From Trichomonas vaginalis G3 (Eukaryota > Parabasalia > Trichomonadida > Trichomonadidae): a stretch of DNA of 64,000 bases. The stretch spans positions 16,202,641 to 16,266,640 of the forward strand of contig NC_067206.1 of assembly GCF_026262505.1 (NCBI RefSeq), in the 5' to 3' direction. The translations under genes were made by a program, and so were the position numbers. Position 1 is the stretch's first letter; each line of letters opens with the position of its first letter. The notes below the pieces were generated by a model. It ran no database searches, was not told where the DNA came from, and saw only the letters and a program-made list of their open reading frames with translations. Positions 28,891 through 39,061 of this stretch are shown here, piece by piece.

Positions 28891-28998
28891 CAAACGGATG
28901 ACTGACGTTCCTCTTCCTGAATGCCTTCCAAAGCCAGAAGAACCGAAAGCTGCAGAACCACAACAGACTTACTTACTAAGACTAAACACTTAGATTTT

Positions 28999-29874
28999 TC
29001 AAGCTTGACTTTTTACAATTTGAACTTTGTTTGCGTAGATATGAATTCTGAAAGAAGTATGAGGGTCTTGTATGACTTTGTACTTCTCCCATAGTTCATG
29101 TCTGTCAAACTTACCTGCCATGGACTCTTTCATAAGTTCCATGAAATCGTCTTCGGACAATCCGGGGAAAAGTATAATGTCAGTAAGTATTCTTTTAACA
29201 TCCTTACTTAAACTCTTTGCTGTCTGTACACATATTACGACTGAGATGTTAAAGTGTCTGAGCTTCTTAAGAATTCGACACATGTCTTGTTCTCTGTTCT
29301 TTAACAAAGGATGAGAAGCAAAGTCATCTAAGATAAGAAGACATCTATGAGGGTATGTCTTCCAATCGTAAGATTGCAATTTCTTCGAAATGTATTCTAT
29401 CTCTTTCTGTTTGTTTCTGAAGTGTTTCTTCTCTAATATTCTCTGCATTTCCTCATTTGGGTCTTTGAACTTAGAATTTATATACTCATTTATAGCATTG
29501 TACTTCAAAACTCTTCTTTGGTACTTCTTTATCCAATCTAACAACTCAGTATCCTTTATACATACTAACTTAGACTTCTTTATAATATCTTTGAACGAAT
29601 TGACGGTTTGGTCAAATTGACCAGAAGTACTACAAATGACTACTAACTCATAGAATGGGTTCTTCTCATCTAGTTCTTGTTGTTGTGCAGCCATTTTAAG
29701 ATAAGTGAAAGTCTTACCCGACCCAGGTGGTGCAATTAGACCTGTTATACCATTCTGAGCAAATAAGAACTTGTCATGTATAGGTTTTATCTGAGCATTT
29801 TCTAACTTCCTCTTGTTCTTGTTTAAAACATTCTCAAATTTCTTGTCAATGTCAGCAAACTTTTTTTCTAACAT
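28999..29874 (-). CDS. DNA-packaging ATPase (FtsK/HerA, A32-like)
   Basis: This ATPase drives genome packaging in Polinton-type viruses. Walker A is APPGSGKT (about 48-55), Walker B is RCLLILDDFASHPLL, and a conserved ILFPGLSEDDFMEL region follows. Size (about 290 residues) fits the family. The start at 29874 is preferred to 29976 because a T-rich start block ends there and the longer frame would overlap the divergent neighbour. The gene faces away from the one at 29911 across a 36-base shared promoter. Confidence 0.85.
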   Translation of the reverse strand: MLEKKFADIDKKFENVLNKNKRKLENAQIKPIHDKFLFAQNGITGLIAPPGSGKTFTYLKMAAQQQELDEKNPFYELVVICSTSGQFDQTVNSFKDIIKKSKLVCIKDTELLDWIKKYQRRVLKYNAINEYINSKFKDPNEEMQRILEKKHFRNKQKEIEYISKKLQSYDWKTYPHRCLLILDDFASHPLLKNREQDMCRILKKLRHFNISVVICVQTAKSLSKDVKRILTDIILFPGLSEDDFMELMKESMAGKFDRHELWEKYKVIQDPHTSFRIHIYANKVQIVKSQA

Positions 29875-29910
29875 ATTTTTAGAAAAATTAAAATTTTTAT
29901 CTTTTAGAAA
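29875..29910. promoter_or_regulatory. Divergent promoter between packaging ATPase and the 29911 gene
   Basis: The 36 bases hold TTTTTATCTTTTAGAAA towards the plus-strand ATG and TTTTTCTAAAAAT towards the minus-strand ATG. The layout repeats at 20279 and 33764. Confidence 0.5.
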
Positions 29911-30393
29911 ATGTCTAGCGATTTCGCTATCTATATTCGAGACAAACTTTTCGACAGCAAAACATCTGTCGACCATAAAATCTTACATAGTGTAAACAAG
30001 AAAGGTGAATTTGTTCTAAAGTTCTGTTTCTGGGAATATGACAAGAACCATAAAACATTACAAAGAGCAGTCTTAAAATTTGTCAATGACAGACTTGTTG
30101 ACAGAGATGACGCCGATTGGAAAGATGAAGTCCAACAAAAGTTCTTAGAATGCAAAGAAGACACATGCGCTGTTCTTGAAGATGAAATAGAAAACAGAAT
30201 AGATGAGCTATTAAAGGACAAAGAACTTTTACATAGATATGGTTCTGAGAAATTTGACATATCTCCACCAGAAAAGAAGAAGAAGAAAGAGAAGAAAGAA
30301 AAGAAAGTAGAAGAAGAGAAGAAAGAAAAGAAAGTAGAAGAAGAGAAAAAAGAACCTGAACCAGTTCCAGAGAAAAAGAAATTTGACATGTAA
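29911..30393 (+). CDS. Hypothetical Maverick protein with Lys/Glu-rich tail (160 aa)
   Basis: The N-terminal 110 residues (MSSDFAIYIRDKLFDSKTS...) contain alternating charged and hydrophobic segments. The C-terminus is a low-complexity K/E tail with two copies of KEKKVEEEKK, then PEPVPEKKK. Not recognised. The tail resembles those of DNA-condensing or scaffold proteins, which is only suggestive. Confidence 0.6.
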   Translation: MSSDFAIYIRDKLFDSKTSVDHKILHSVNKKGEFVLKFCFWEYDKNHKTLQRAVLKFVNDRLVDRDDADWKDEVQQKFLECKEDTCAVLEDEIENRIDELLKDKELLHRYGSEKFDISPPEKKKKKEKKEKKVEEEKKEKKVEEEKKEPEPVPEKKKFDM

Positions 30394-30409
30394 AAATAAA
30401 ATTTTATTT

Positions 30410-30829
30410 TTAGAACATTTCAGGGTCAATGTCAATGTTCTCTTCCTCTTTAGGAGTAAACACTGGCTTAGACTCTAAAATCTTTTTACCCAATTTACCT
30501 TGAACTTCTACAACTTTAGACTCATAATATTCATAGTCGTCTGCTTTCTTTGGTTCATAAGGTATAACAAGTTTGTATGCTTTGCCTTCTTTAAGGTTTG
30601 AGAACCTTCTGTCAAAATTTTCTTTGACTGCTAACAAACCTTCTATGTCTAAGTCTTCAAATTTCGCACCATTTTTAGTCACAATAGCAAACTTAACTGG
30701 TTCGATGTTCCAAACTTTGCTGAATGAAGACTTTTCAAAATGGTAGAAGTAAACATTCAAATATGTGAATGGGTCTAGTTCTTCTTTAAGTCCTGACATG
30801 TACTTGTTTACTGAGATGAATTTTGTCAT
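30410..30829 (-). CDS. Hypothetical Maverick protein (139 aa)
   Basis: It starts MTKFISVNKYMSGLKEELD and is beta-prone in the middle (KFAIVTKNGAKFEDLDIEG; AYKLVIPYEP), with an acidic end (EEENIDIDPEMF). A single-strand-binding or OB-like role beside the helicase gene is conceivable, but no motif proves it. TTTTTTTATCCGATAGAAAAG precedes its start (30840s, minus strand). Confidence 0.6.
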   Translation of the reverse strand: MTKFISVNKYMSGLKEELDPFTYLNVYFYHFEKSSFSKVWNIEPVKFAIVTKNGAKFEDLDIEGLLAVKENFDRRFSNLKEGKAYKLVIPYEPKKADDYEYYESKVVEVQGKLGKKILESKPVFTPKEEENIDIDPEMF

Positions 30830-30864
30830 CTTTTCTATCGGATAAAAAAATATTTTTTTTAAAT

Positions 30865-32100
30865 TTACTCAGAAAAATTTTTCTTTGTATATACACCATT
30901 CTGTACGTCTAAAAGACTTTTGACATTTGCCAAGAATGTTCGTTTAGACGCTGTCATATAACCATATTCTTGACAATATTGTTTATACGAATCGTACAAT
31001 GACCTTTCATCTAATGACACAAAGTCAGTTTCATCTATGAACAGTTCATATACACTCTTGTTTGCTTCTAACAATGTTTGTCTCTCTTCGGTATGTGGAA
31101 TTTGTCTTGGATTGAACTTTGAAATATCTAATGTCATAAAATATGAGAACAAGTGGTTGTAAAAGTCAGATGTCAAAGTTTCTGCTAAGTCGTCAAAATA
31201 TTCTGTATCTTGCATATGAGAATCTGACGTTCTGACAACTACATATCTTCTGTCAGAACTTTCTAACTTCATCGGAACAGTATTGTTTGAAACCATAATG
31301 AAGTTTGCAACATTTTCACAAACTCTTTGGTCTTTATACTTTCTTTCAACAACTCCAACTTTATCTGTTATAAGACTCTTCAAAGCATCTGAGTTCAAAA
31401 CTTTTGTTGTATCTATACTTTGAAGTTCATTGCAAACTATAAGTTTCATATTCTCTATTGAGGAGTTAAATTTACCGCAGATGTTTTCTAAGTTTGTCAT
31501 ATTAGGGTTCGAATAGCCCTCTAACAGTTTGCACAAAATATCTGTAAAGAATGTGTTCTTACCAGTTCCTTGTTTTCCAATTATAATGAGAGCAGTTTCA
31601 TTTTTAGCACTTGGATGTTGTAAGATGTTTGCAAACCAACATAAGATATACTCATAAACCTTTTCGTTTCCATTGCATATAATTTCTTTGACATGGTCTA
31701 ACCAAGCTTCTATAATATTTTCTTTCCATTCTACTTGTTCGTATTTATATCCAGTGAAGATAGAATAGAAGTTTGGAGAAGGTGTATAGAACTTTATACC
31801 ACGAACTGAAAAATCTTCAAGTTTTGACAATAAGATATCCCAAGCATCTAACATCTTCATTCCAACTTGTACGACTTTTATTTTCTTAAGTTTTTGTCTA
31901 CATTCTTGTTCTGAAACTATTGTTGCTCTTGGTTTGTTAAAGACAACATCCCATTCTTTCATAACATAACATTCTGGGGCAGAGTCGACATAAATGACTA
32001 AACGTTTCAAATTCTCGACTGCTTTGTTATAGTCTCTAAATGGACACATATTTCTGAATGCTTGGAAGTCATAAAAATCTGAAACATCTATTCTGTACAT
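30865..32100 (-). CDS. Superfamily 3 helicase (D5-like C-terminal part)
   Basis: SF3 helicases unwind viral replication origins as hexamers. The 411-residue protein has Walker A IIGKQGTGKN (173-182), a Walker B-like KLIVCNE (about 220), motif C FIMVSNN (about 270) and the arginine-finger region DRRYVVV. A winged-helix-like end carries SLYDSYKQYCQEYGYMTAS. The N-terminal 150 residues show no primase motif. It is clearly related to the helicase of the second element (44981-46591), but diverged. Helicases are an optional Polinton gene. TTTTTATAAAA precedes the ATG. The frame looks whole. Confidence 0.88.
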   Translation of the reverse strand: MYRIDVSDFYDFQAFRNMCPFRDYNKAVENLKRLVIYVDSAPECYVMKEWDVVFNKPRATIVSEQECRQKLKKIKVVQVGMKMLDAWDILLSKLEDFSVRGIKFYTPSPNFYSIFTGYKYEQVEWKENIIEAWLDHVKEIICNGNEKVYEYILCWFANILQHPSAKNETALIIIGKQGTGKNTFFTDILCKLLEGYSNPNMTNLENICGKFNSSIENMKLIVCNELQSIDTTKVLNSDALKSLITDKVGVVERKYKDQRVCENVANFIMVSNNTVPMKLESSDRRYVVVRTSDSHMQDTEYFDDLAETLTSDFYNHLFSYFMTLDISKFNPRQIPHTEERQTLLEANKSVYELFIDETDFVSLDERSLYDSYKQYCQEYGYMTASKRTFLANVKSLLDVQNGVYTKKNFSE

Positions 32101-32128
32101 TTTTATAAAAATAAAAAAAATATTTTTT

Positions 32129-32934
32129 TTATTCTTGACTTTGTTGTTGCATTTGTTCCATTTGTTGCATTTGTTGTTCTTGAGCTATTTGTTGTTGAAG
32201 TTGTTCTTGTAATACAATACTTTCACCAGTTGCATCTTCCAATTCGAAACTTTCTGCCGTCATTGACAAATACATAGGACATAAAAGTTTTACAGGAACA
32301 AAGTTTGCGTCAACTAATGTCAACGTTATACTTGCCAAAGTGTTTGAGTTCACTAAGGTTGAAAATTCTGCATTCGAATGAACAATAGGCAAACCAGCAG
32401 AGAAAGTATTGTTTATACGCATAAGTATCTTTTGGTCATAGTAGTTTCTGTCGACATTCGAATAACACTTTGAACCTAAGTTTGAAACAATATATAAGAT
32501 TGGTGTGCTTAATGTCAATGGAATAGACATTCCTTGTATGACACCTTTTCCTGTTATAGGAAACTGTTGGTAGTAAAAACCAGAAATAAGTTTTGTATTA
32601 TAGCTCATATCGTTTATAGTAAACTCAGTCGGACATCCAAACATAATGAAACCTGCTCTAGTTGCAGCACATGTTACACCCGTACTTAAAGTATTAAATA
32701 AGTCAACAAAACCTGTTGGTGGTATATCTGAGTAAGTATCTTCAAAGGAGTATTTTTTACCATTCACAACAATAAAGTCTTCTGGTGTCAAAAGAGCAAA
32801 AGGGCTTTAGTCGTCATTGTGTTTAAGGTTAGTTTACAATATCGTCCTTGAGGACTTTGTAAGTTTGTTGTTATAGAATTATATGACTCAGGGTTTTTAG
32901 TCGTAATAGTATAAACCATTATATCTTCTGCCAT
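32129..32934 (-). CDS. Minor capsid (penton)-like protein region
   Basis: The main open part (32129-32791) is about 220 residues of beta-rich sequence (TGFVDLFNTL, GFIMFGCPTEFTINDMSYN, GKGVIQGMSIPLTLSTPILY) with a Gln-rich tail. It lies between helicase and capsid-type genes, the usual place of the penton gene in Polintons. The start motif suggests the gene region reaches 32934; it counts among the broken ones. The single jelly-roll assignment is inferred from position and composition. Confidence 0.45.
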
Positions 32935-32944
32935 TTATATATAT

Positions 32945-33175
32945 TTAAAAGTTTTTCTGAAAGTGGAGAAGAACTTCATCTAAACTTTCACATGGCGTTT
33001 CTTGAAGTTCTCTGTCTAAGAAGTTCAAATATTTTGTAAAGACATAGAACTTTCCTTTGTCTACACGAACAAACAAAACAGGGTCTTTCATATCGTTCAA
33101 AAGTGTGTAAAGTCCTTTACATGAAATAAAGTCTATATTATTTTTCTTCAAACATCTTTCAAGAAGTTTTGACAT
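32945..33175 (-). CDS. Small hypothetical Maverick protein (76 aa)
   Basis: It starts MSKLLERCLKKNNIDFISCK, with a beta-prone middle (PVLFVRVDKGKFYVFTKYL) and a helical end. The block GCTAAGTAAAA directly precedes the ATG and is shared with the 33763 start. Not recognised. It is tightly packed with its neighbours (6 bases between genes). Confidence 0.55.
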   Translation of the reverse strand: MSKLLERCLKKNNIDFISCKGLYTLLNDMKDPVLFVRVDKGKFYVFTKYLNFLDRELQETPCESLDEVLLHFQKNF

Positions 33176-33181
33176 TTTTAC

Positions 33182-33763
33182 TTAGCAAATAAATTTTAAT
33201 GAAATGTTGTGGTCGTCAAATATTTTTATGACGTCTGGGAAACTATACTTTAAGTTCAACGTTTCACCTCCTTTCATAACGTATATCTTGTCAATGACAT
33301 TATATGAAACACCACAGCAACTAATGTCGGGTTCTATTTCTTTGATGTTTATATCGTCTGCCTCTGTCAAAAGTTTCAATAGTTCTTTCAAAACTTCATG
33401 AGGTGCAATGACATATGAGTTCACTTTTACAGGGTTGTGTTCGACCAAGTTTAACATTATACTTAAAGCTTGACAAATCTTCTCCTGAGTTTGAAGTTTG
33501 TCTTTAAGTTGTTGGTAGTCATTTCGAATATCTGCAACAGAACTTAAGTCTCTGCTAACTTCAGGATATGTTGGTTGTTCTTTTACAGGAACAATTGTTA
33601 TACCATCTTCGTCTTCGTATGGTTTCCCCACTTCAACATCTCTGTCTTTGACATTGACAACAACACTTTGACTGTTTGTTTGAGTTGGTGAATTTAACTT
33701 CACATCTGCCACCGCCATTAAACCTTTTGAAACACTCACGCTTCTATTTTTCGGAAATGACAT
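33182..33763 (-). CDS. Hypothetical Maverick protein (193 aa)
   Basis: The start at 33763 (MSFPKNRSVSVSKGLMAVAD) is chosen over 33928 because TTTTTATTCTAAGTAAA abuts it and the longer frame only translates the divergent gene. The N-terminus is S/N/T-rich, followed by a helical part (DYQQLKDKLQTQEKICQALS). The end is beta-prone (GETLNLKYSFPDVIKIFDDH). It has no known motif and sits next to the capsid genes; it may be a virion or assembly protein. Confidence 0.58.
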   Translation of the reverse strand: MSFPKNRSVSVSKGLMAVADVKLNSPTQTNSQSVVVNVKDRDVEVGKPYEDEDGITIVPVKEQPTYPEVSRDLSSVADIRNDYQQLKDKLQTQEKICQALSIMLNLVEHNPVKVNSYVIAPHEVLKELLKLLTEADDINIKEIEPDISCCGVSYNVIDKIYVMKGGETLNLKYSFPDVIKIFDDHNISLKFIC

Positions 33764-33781
33764 TTTACTTAGAATAAAAAG
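33764..33781. promoter_or_regulatory. Divergent promoter between the 33182 and 33782 genes
   Basis: Only 18 bases separate the two start codons. Read from either side they give a T/A block with CTAAG or CTTAG in the middle (TTTTTATTCTAAG on the minus strand). Confidence 0.5.
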
Positions 33782-34201
33782 ATGGACGTATTCGAGTATC
33801 TCTTCGAATTGAAGCAGAACAAAGTTTACACACACAAACAATACAAATACATTGACAGAATAGTTCTTTATACAAACAATGGTAAATGTTATAGAATAGC
33901 AATATTTGCTGAACCAAAATATTTCCATAAAGCAAAGAAAGTTGGTATAACTGAAATGGTGAAAGTTCTTGACGTTGACAAAAATATAACAACAAAACTT
34001 ACAGATATTTCTAAAGGTAAGTTTATCTTACAATATTATGTCAAAACTGGCGTACTGTCAATATTTGACGGAGAGAAGTCAGTTCAAGAACAACTTACTG
34101 ACCTGCTGCCAAAATCTGCTCGATGGAAGCTGTCGTTATGCCAATCTGAGGAGCCCCAGCAGGTTTCATCGAACGAATCTTCAAAAGAGCATCTTCCGTG
34201 A
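33782..34201 (+). CDS. Hypothetical Maverick protein (139 aa)
   Basis: It starts MDVFEYLFELKQNKVYTHKQ. Its central part is beta-prone (DRIVLYTNNGKCYRIAIFAE; KFILQYYVKTGVLSIFDGE). The 3' end overlaps the minus-strand capsid-type region by about 100 bases. The layout loosely resembles the acidic small protein at 43364-43690, but identity is low. No function is assigned. Confidence 0.5.
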   Translation: MDVFEYLFELKQNKVYTHKQYKYIDRIVLYTNNGKCYRIAIFAEPKYFHKAKKVGITEMVKVLDVDKNITTKLTDISKGKFILQYYVKTGVLSIFDGEKSVQEQLTDLLPKSARWKLSLCQSEEPQQVSSNESSKEHLP

Positions 34202-37022
34202 AAAGTGCTATTGGTTTTGTAAACTTCTTTGCTCTCAATTCATCTGGACCGTCTCTGTCACCAGTATATTGTATTTGAACTGTACCAACAGTTGAAATAC
34301 CACCCATAAAGTCTTCTGAGTCAGCAAATGGAATGCCAAGCCAAAAGTTTGAACGGTCTCCATTTGTATATTGAGTTTTTTGACCTCCTGTATGAGTCCA
34401 TACTTTCACATATGCATAATAGAACTTTGCATTTCAGGGTTAATGGTCGTTGTGAAGTTGTTGTTAAAGTTCATAGCATCTAATGTCAAGTTGTATGACC
34501 TCATATCCTCAACTGTAGAATATTCTTCTCTTGGATAATATTTGCCATCTATGTTTATATGATATTTAATACCGGGGTTGTAGAAACAAGAATAGTCATT
34601 TATAGTTCGTCTGAACAGTACAAACATAGTATCTGCATGTTTCATTGCAGTTGTTAAAGCAATATCTGTTCTTGCACCTGGGTCAGCACTTTGGTTTCCA
34701 ACTTCACCTGCAAAGTCTTTGACAGATATTTGGTGTATAGGGAACATAAGTGGAACTGCAATATATTTGGCAGCTAAAGCATTTGAAATATCTGGGTCCA
34801 ACATATAGACTGCAAGTCTGCTTTCTATTCTCTTGCATTCAAACTTTTCGCATGTGAACTTAACTGGGTCCCAAGCAGTTCCAGCAGCATTGAAATAATA
34901 GTTTACTTCATTGTTGAAGTTTGAGAAACCAAAGTCTAAGTCAACTTTGTCTTTGCAAAAGTCACAGAACTTGGCTCCACCAGTTCCAGCTATAGTAATG
35001 CTGAATGGGTCTTGTGTTGGTGCAATGACTAAGTTATTTTTGCTTGGAGTAAGTTCGATAGAAATTTTTCCTGCCCAGTTTGGCAAGTATCTTAAAAACC
35101 TGAAGATGAGGAAAGATGACAAAGGAACTCTAAGTTTCAGTTTTACTTTGGTTACTGCTGCTGCAGTTTGTCCAGAAAGGTTAACATAAACTCCTGGAAC
35201 GTTAGGGTCAAGTCTTCTTATTTCTCAATAGTTGCATACTGGTCTGTTTGTTCTCTAGCTTGTGGTTGTACTGAGTTTCTCAAAGCGAACCATTCATAGT
35301 TTGCCCATGTTACTGTTTGAACTAAGTCAGAGTTAGAATATATCTTATATCCCATGAAAACTTCTGGAGCATATTGGTATCCGACATAGAAAATTCCATT
35401 GCAACCTTTCTTGTCAGACAACTTGGCAGAAGGTTTTATTTCAATGTCTTGTTCCACGTATAAGAATGAGTTGTCAATAGAAATAATATGAAACCTGTCG
35501 CAAGCAATATCTACTGTTGTTGAAGAACCTTCTCCAAACTCACCTACGTTTCCATAAGAAACAGCAGTTGTATATTCGTAAGTTCAGGAACTATTTCTGA
35601 CCTTCTAATGGCATTGTCGCATTCGTTATACCATTCAAAACATTTCCGTTCATGGCATCCAAAAACTGTTGGCGTTATATTCTGAGCGGCGTACATTTCA
35701 TATGGGTAAAATATAGAATAGTTGGATTTATGTGTCATAATAGAACCACTCGGACCAAGCTTTACTTTGTTCTACTCTTCTTCTTTGGTGTCGCTTTTGG
35801 TAATTGCCCTCTGCTTCAAGTTGTTGCATCTTTGCCTCATGTTCACCTAGTATGTTGTAAATTTTCCATGTCCTTTTTGCCTTTGGGCTCTGGTCGCCAT
35901 CTCAGGTAACCTATATCCTAGAAAGATTTTGTCATAGTTTGTATTTGAGTCTTCGCTTATTGTTTGCATGACTCTTTCCTGAGTTTCCGGTTCAAGCTCT
36001 TCAACAGAGCTTGTCATATGGAATAAGCTCGTTTCCAAATATATGTTTTTGTAGCCATTCTGGTTTTCTTTCCATGTTACCAATAATAATCTTTTGTGAA
36101 ATGAAAGCTTTTACCCAATGTTTCAGTCTTGCGTCATTTATTTCGTAGTTGGTTTTATTTTGTCAAGGAACATGTTTTTCAATACTAAATTTCATTTGGT
36201 ACTGTCCATTTGAGTTTTTTAAATATTCATCCCTTCTCGGTTCATTGTCTGCAAAGTAAGTTTTTATGACATTTGTAAACTTTCGTTTGCAAGGTCATGT
36301 ACAATAGGTTCTCTTCCTTCTCTCTCCCTAACTTTCTTTCTAAACTCTTCACCAAATTATAATCTCTATGGTTCTGTGTAGTTCTTTGAGATAAATGTGT
36401 TTAGAACGTCAGGTGTTATATTTCCATCAGCCATGTTCATTTCATACTGGTTTCAAAATATCTGCATCTTTCATATCTTTCAATGGCATTAAAGCCGCGC
36501 TGAAAATACCAGCTATATGGGTTCACCATTCACTTCCATTGCGTCTACAACTTCTTGGAATTGTGGTTGTAAGTTTATGAACCACCTATCCGGATTAGCT
36601 TTATGACCCCATCTCATTGTAGTTCCATAGTCCTGCAGAAACAAAAGTAGGTTTGTTTCCATATTGTTAGGTTCTGAATGAACTTTAAACAATGTTTCAT
36701 TTCTATATGTTTTTTGGTGAAATTTAAACCTTTTATTTTCACCGAGTTCAGCCAAAGATTGAACGTTATATGGTCGTAAGTAAAAAGGATTGTTGTATTT
36801 GCGTACATTTTCTTTCAGTACTTCCATTCTATGCTGAATATTTTCATCTGATGTTGGAGTCTTTTGTATGTCGGCGAACATTTTTCGATATTCTTCTACT
36901 ATGTCAGCCGAATTTTTCTTAGACTCTTGGAAAGATTCCATATTCTCCGCATACTCTTGTTGAGGGTCAAGATTTTTCGGCTGTTCCAAATCTTCATCTA
37001 GTTCTGTGAAGTTAGTTTCCAA
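34095..37022 (-). pseudogene. Capsid-type gene region (major capsid candidate), broken
   Basis: The minus strand carries several open pieces that look like one or two large beta-rich structural genes. Landmarks are GKISIELTPSKNNLVIAPTQ, the repeated Y-N-P and D-G-K-Y-Y-P turns, ISTVGTVQIQYTGDRDG, and at the 5' side a helical part (EEYRKMFADIQKTPTSDEN). Position next to the packaging ATPase, helicase and penton-like genes fits the Polinton double jelly-roll capsid. The region is broken, with several breaks, more than elsewhere in this element. Confidence 0.5.
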
Positions 37023-39061
37023 AGGAGGGACTTGTTTGTTTCCTTCAGCTCTTCTAGCTGTTGTTGCTGAACTATTTCTTCCATGTCTGGTTGTATCTGA
37101 ACTTCTTCCTGTGGAGTTTCTTGTACCTCATCTGCTGGCATTTCATATATTCCGAGACCGTTTTTAACAAGTTCCCTATTTAAGCCATCCGCATTCATAA
37201 CCCTTTCTTCTTTCGTTCCGTCTCTATTTTTTACGTGTTTCATGAAGATAGTTGAATTATCATTTATCTCTGACACCAAATATCTCGGAGTAAATTCAGT
37301 CATGTCATTTGGATGATATGCTATTAAATCATATCCCTTAGCGAGCTTGTATTTTCCAGGTTTGAAATTATATCCCATTTGGTGCTGAACCATAAAGCTA
37401 AATAGGTTCGGGTCAGTATTTCCTTCCTTGAACTTTCTAATAGCTTCTTTATATCTGTCACTAAAGTCAAGAGTATCTGGGTAACCATAATTTTCCTTAA
37501 GCATTTTTAAGAATTCTTGGTTTCCTTGTTCTCTACTTCTTTTATGTCCTTGCTCTGTTTGTGGTTGTTGCTGTGCAGTGTTTTGAACTGTTGGTTGCTG
37601 TGCAGTGTTTTGAACTGTTGGTTGCTGTGCAGTGTTTTGAACTGTTGGTTGTGGTGCAGTGTTTTGAACTGTTGGTTGTGGTGCAGTGTTTTGAACTGTT
37701 GGTTGTGGTGCAGTGTTTTGAACTGTTGGTTGTGGTGCTGGTTGTTGTGTTGGTTTTGGTGCATGCCTGTGTCTGTGTCCATGTGACGATGTAAATGTTT
37801 TAGGTAGTCCTGGTGCAGGTGCTTCTCTTGGAGGGTTTGGTGGTATATAAGTTCCACTAGCTAGTATATAAGTTCCACCAGCTGGTATATAAGTTCCACC
37901 AGCTGGCACATATGTTCCATCTGCAGCATAATGTCCTACCTGACTTTTCGTTTTTAAGAAAGCATTTACTAGGTCTGTTTTGGTCTGTTGTAACTCTTTT
38001 TCTTGACTTTCCACAACAGTTGCTCTAACGGCGTCATAGGCACTTTGAACTGCCTGTCTCGTTGCTGCATCTGTTATTTTCGTCATATTTTGTGCTACTT
38101 CTCTTAACTCTTTGTCGAAACCTTCAGACTTCAGTTTCTTTCCAGATGAGAAGTCGTTCACTAGTTTCACCTTACTATGAAGAGCTTCGAAGGCGTTCTT
38201 AAAGTCAGCATTCATTAAAGCTTCATTTGAACTGTCTTCATCCGCTTGTATTTTTGTCCTTATTGACCCTATAAGTTGGGCTGCTTTGGCGTTGGCTTGG
38301 GCATCTAACCAGTCATTATTAGCTTTTATATATTCTGCGCTTTTCATTGCCTTTTGCATGGCTGCGTCGTTATTTTTACTTTCTTGTGCTAAGTTTTCAT
38401 ACTGTACGGTTTGGTTTTGCAACTGTAAAAGTTTTTCTGCCTTTACATTTGCTTCAACTTCTTTTTTATACTCATCGCTATCCATATATGTCTTCAGGGC
38501 TTTTTGTTTTATCTCTTCATCTTTCAGTACTTTATATTGAGTAGTATGGTTTTTCAAATTTATAACATCTTGTTCCATTTTTGCTACTTCTGCTGCTTTT
38601 TCTGACACTTTTTTCGCATATTCCTCTGTACTTAGTTCTTTCAGTTGTTCTTCTTTCTTCTTTTTCTCTACGTTTAACTCATTGAGTTTCTTTGTGTGTC
38701 TGTCATATTCTAGTTTCTTTTCGTTTTCACTTATTTGTTTCTGTATGTCTATGTTTGACTTTTTGACATCTGTTATTTGATTTTTGAGTGAACTCAAATT
38801 CATTTGACTTTGAGGGTTATAAGCTGTTCCGTCTGCAGCTCCACCATAGCCTGCCATTTTCGCTAAAAGTGCCGCTCTTAAACCTCCACTCTGTGCACCA
38901 ATAACTCGGTTTAAAAGCATAGGGTTGCTTGACATTTGTTGCAACATAGTGGGGTCATTCATCATTTGTTGTTGCAACTGTTGTTGTGGTGTCAGTTTTA
39001 CTATTGGATGTTTCAATGCTCTCTTCCTCTTACGTATATTCTTACGTAGCTTACGTGGCAT
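36998..39061 (-). CDS. Large coiled-coil protein with tandem repeats (687 aa)
   Basis: The N-terminus is very basic (MPRKLRKNIRKRKRALKHP), then Q/M-rich, then a long coiled coil (about 90-370, K/E/Q-rich). Two tandem repeats follow: four copies of GGTYIPA-type and seven of the nine-residue unit NTAPQPTVQ. The C-terminal 170 residues look globular. A basic tip, coiled coil and repeats suggest a structural or scaffold protein; no family is recognised. TTTTTAACTTCACTTAAA precedes the ATG. It is the rightmost Maverick gene. Confidence 0.65.
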   Translation of the reverse strand: MPRKLRKNIRKRKRALKHPIVKLTPQQQLQQQMMNDPTMLQQMSSNPMLLNRVIGAQSGGLRAALLAKMAGYGGAADGTAYNPQSQMNLSSLKNQITDVKKSNIDIQKQISENEKKLEYDRHTKKLNELNVEKKKKEEQLKELSTEEYAKKVSEKAAEVAKMEQDVINLKNHTTQYKVLKDEEIKQKALKTYMDSDEYKKEVEANVKAEKLLQLQNQTVQYENLAQESKNNDAAMQKAMKSAEYIKANNDWLDAQANAKAAQLIGSIRTKIQADEDSSNEALMNADFKNAFEALHSKVKLVNDFSSGKKLKSEGFDKELREVAQNMTKITDAATRQAVQSAYDAVRATVVESQEKELQQTKTDLVNAFLKTKSQVGHYAADGTYVPAGGTYIPAGGTYILASGTYIPPNPPREAPAPGLPKTFTSSHGHRHRHAPKPTQQPAPQPTVQNTAPQPTVQNTAPQPTVQNTAPQPTVQNTAQQPTVQNTAQQPTVQNTAQQQPQTEQGHKRSREQGNQEFLKMLKENYGYPDTLDFSDRYKEAIRKFKEGNTDPNLFSFMVQHQMGYNFKPGKYKLAKGYDLIAYHPNDMTEFTPRYLVSEINDNSTIFMKHVKNRDGTKEERVMNADGLNRELVKNGLGIYEMPADEVQETPQEEVQIQPDMEEIVQQQQLEELKETNKSLLWKLTSQN

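Noticed and set aside
28583-28961. Overlapping open frames in the TTCCGACAG repeat block
   Set aside because: Three frames on two strands are open at once because of the repeat; none has non-repeat sequence of note.
37507-37857. Open frames on both strands through the NTAPQPTVQ repeats (CSVLNCWLW and HHNQQFKT types)
   Set aside because: They are alternate-frame readings of the tandem repeat inside the 36998-39061 gene.
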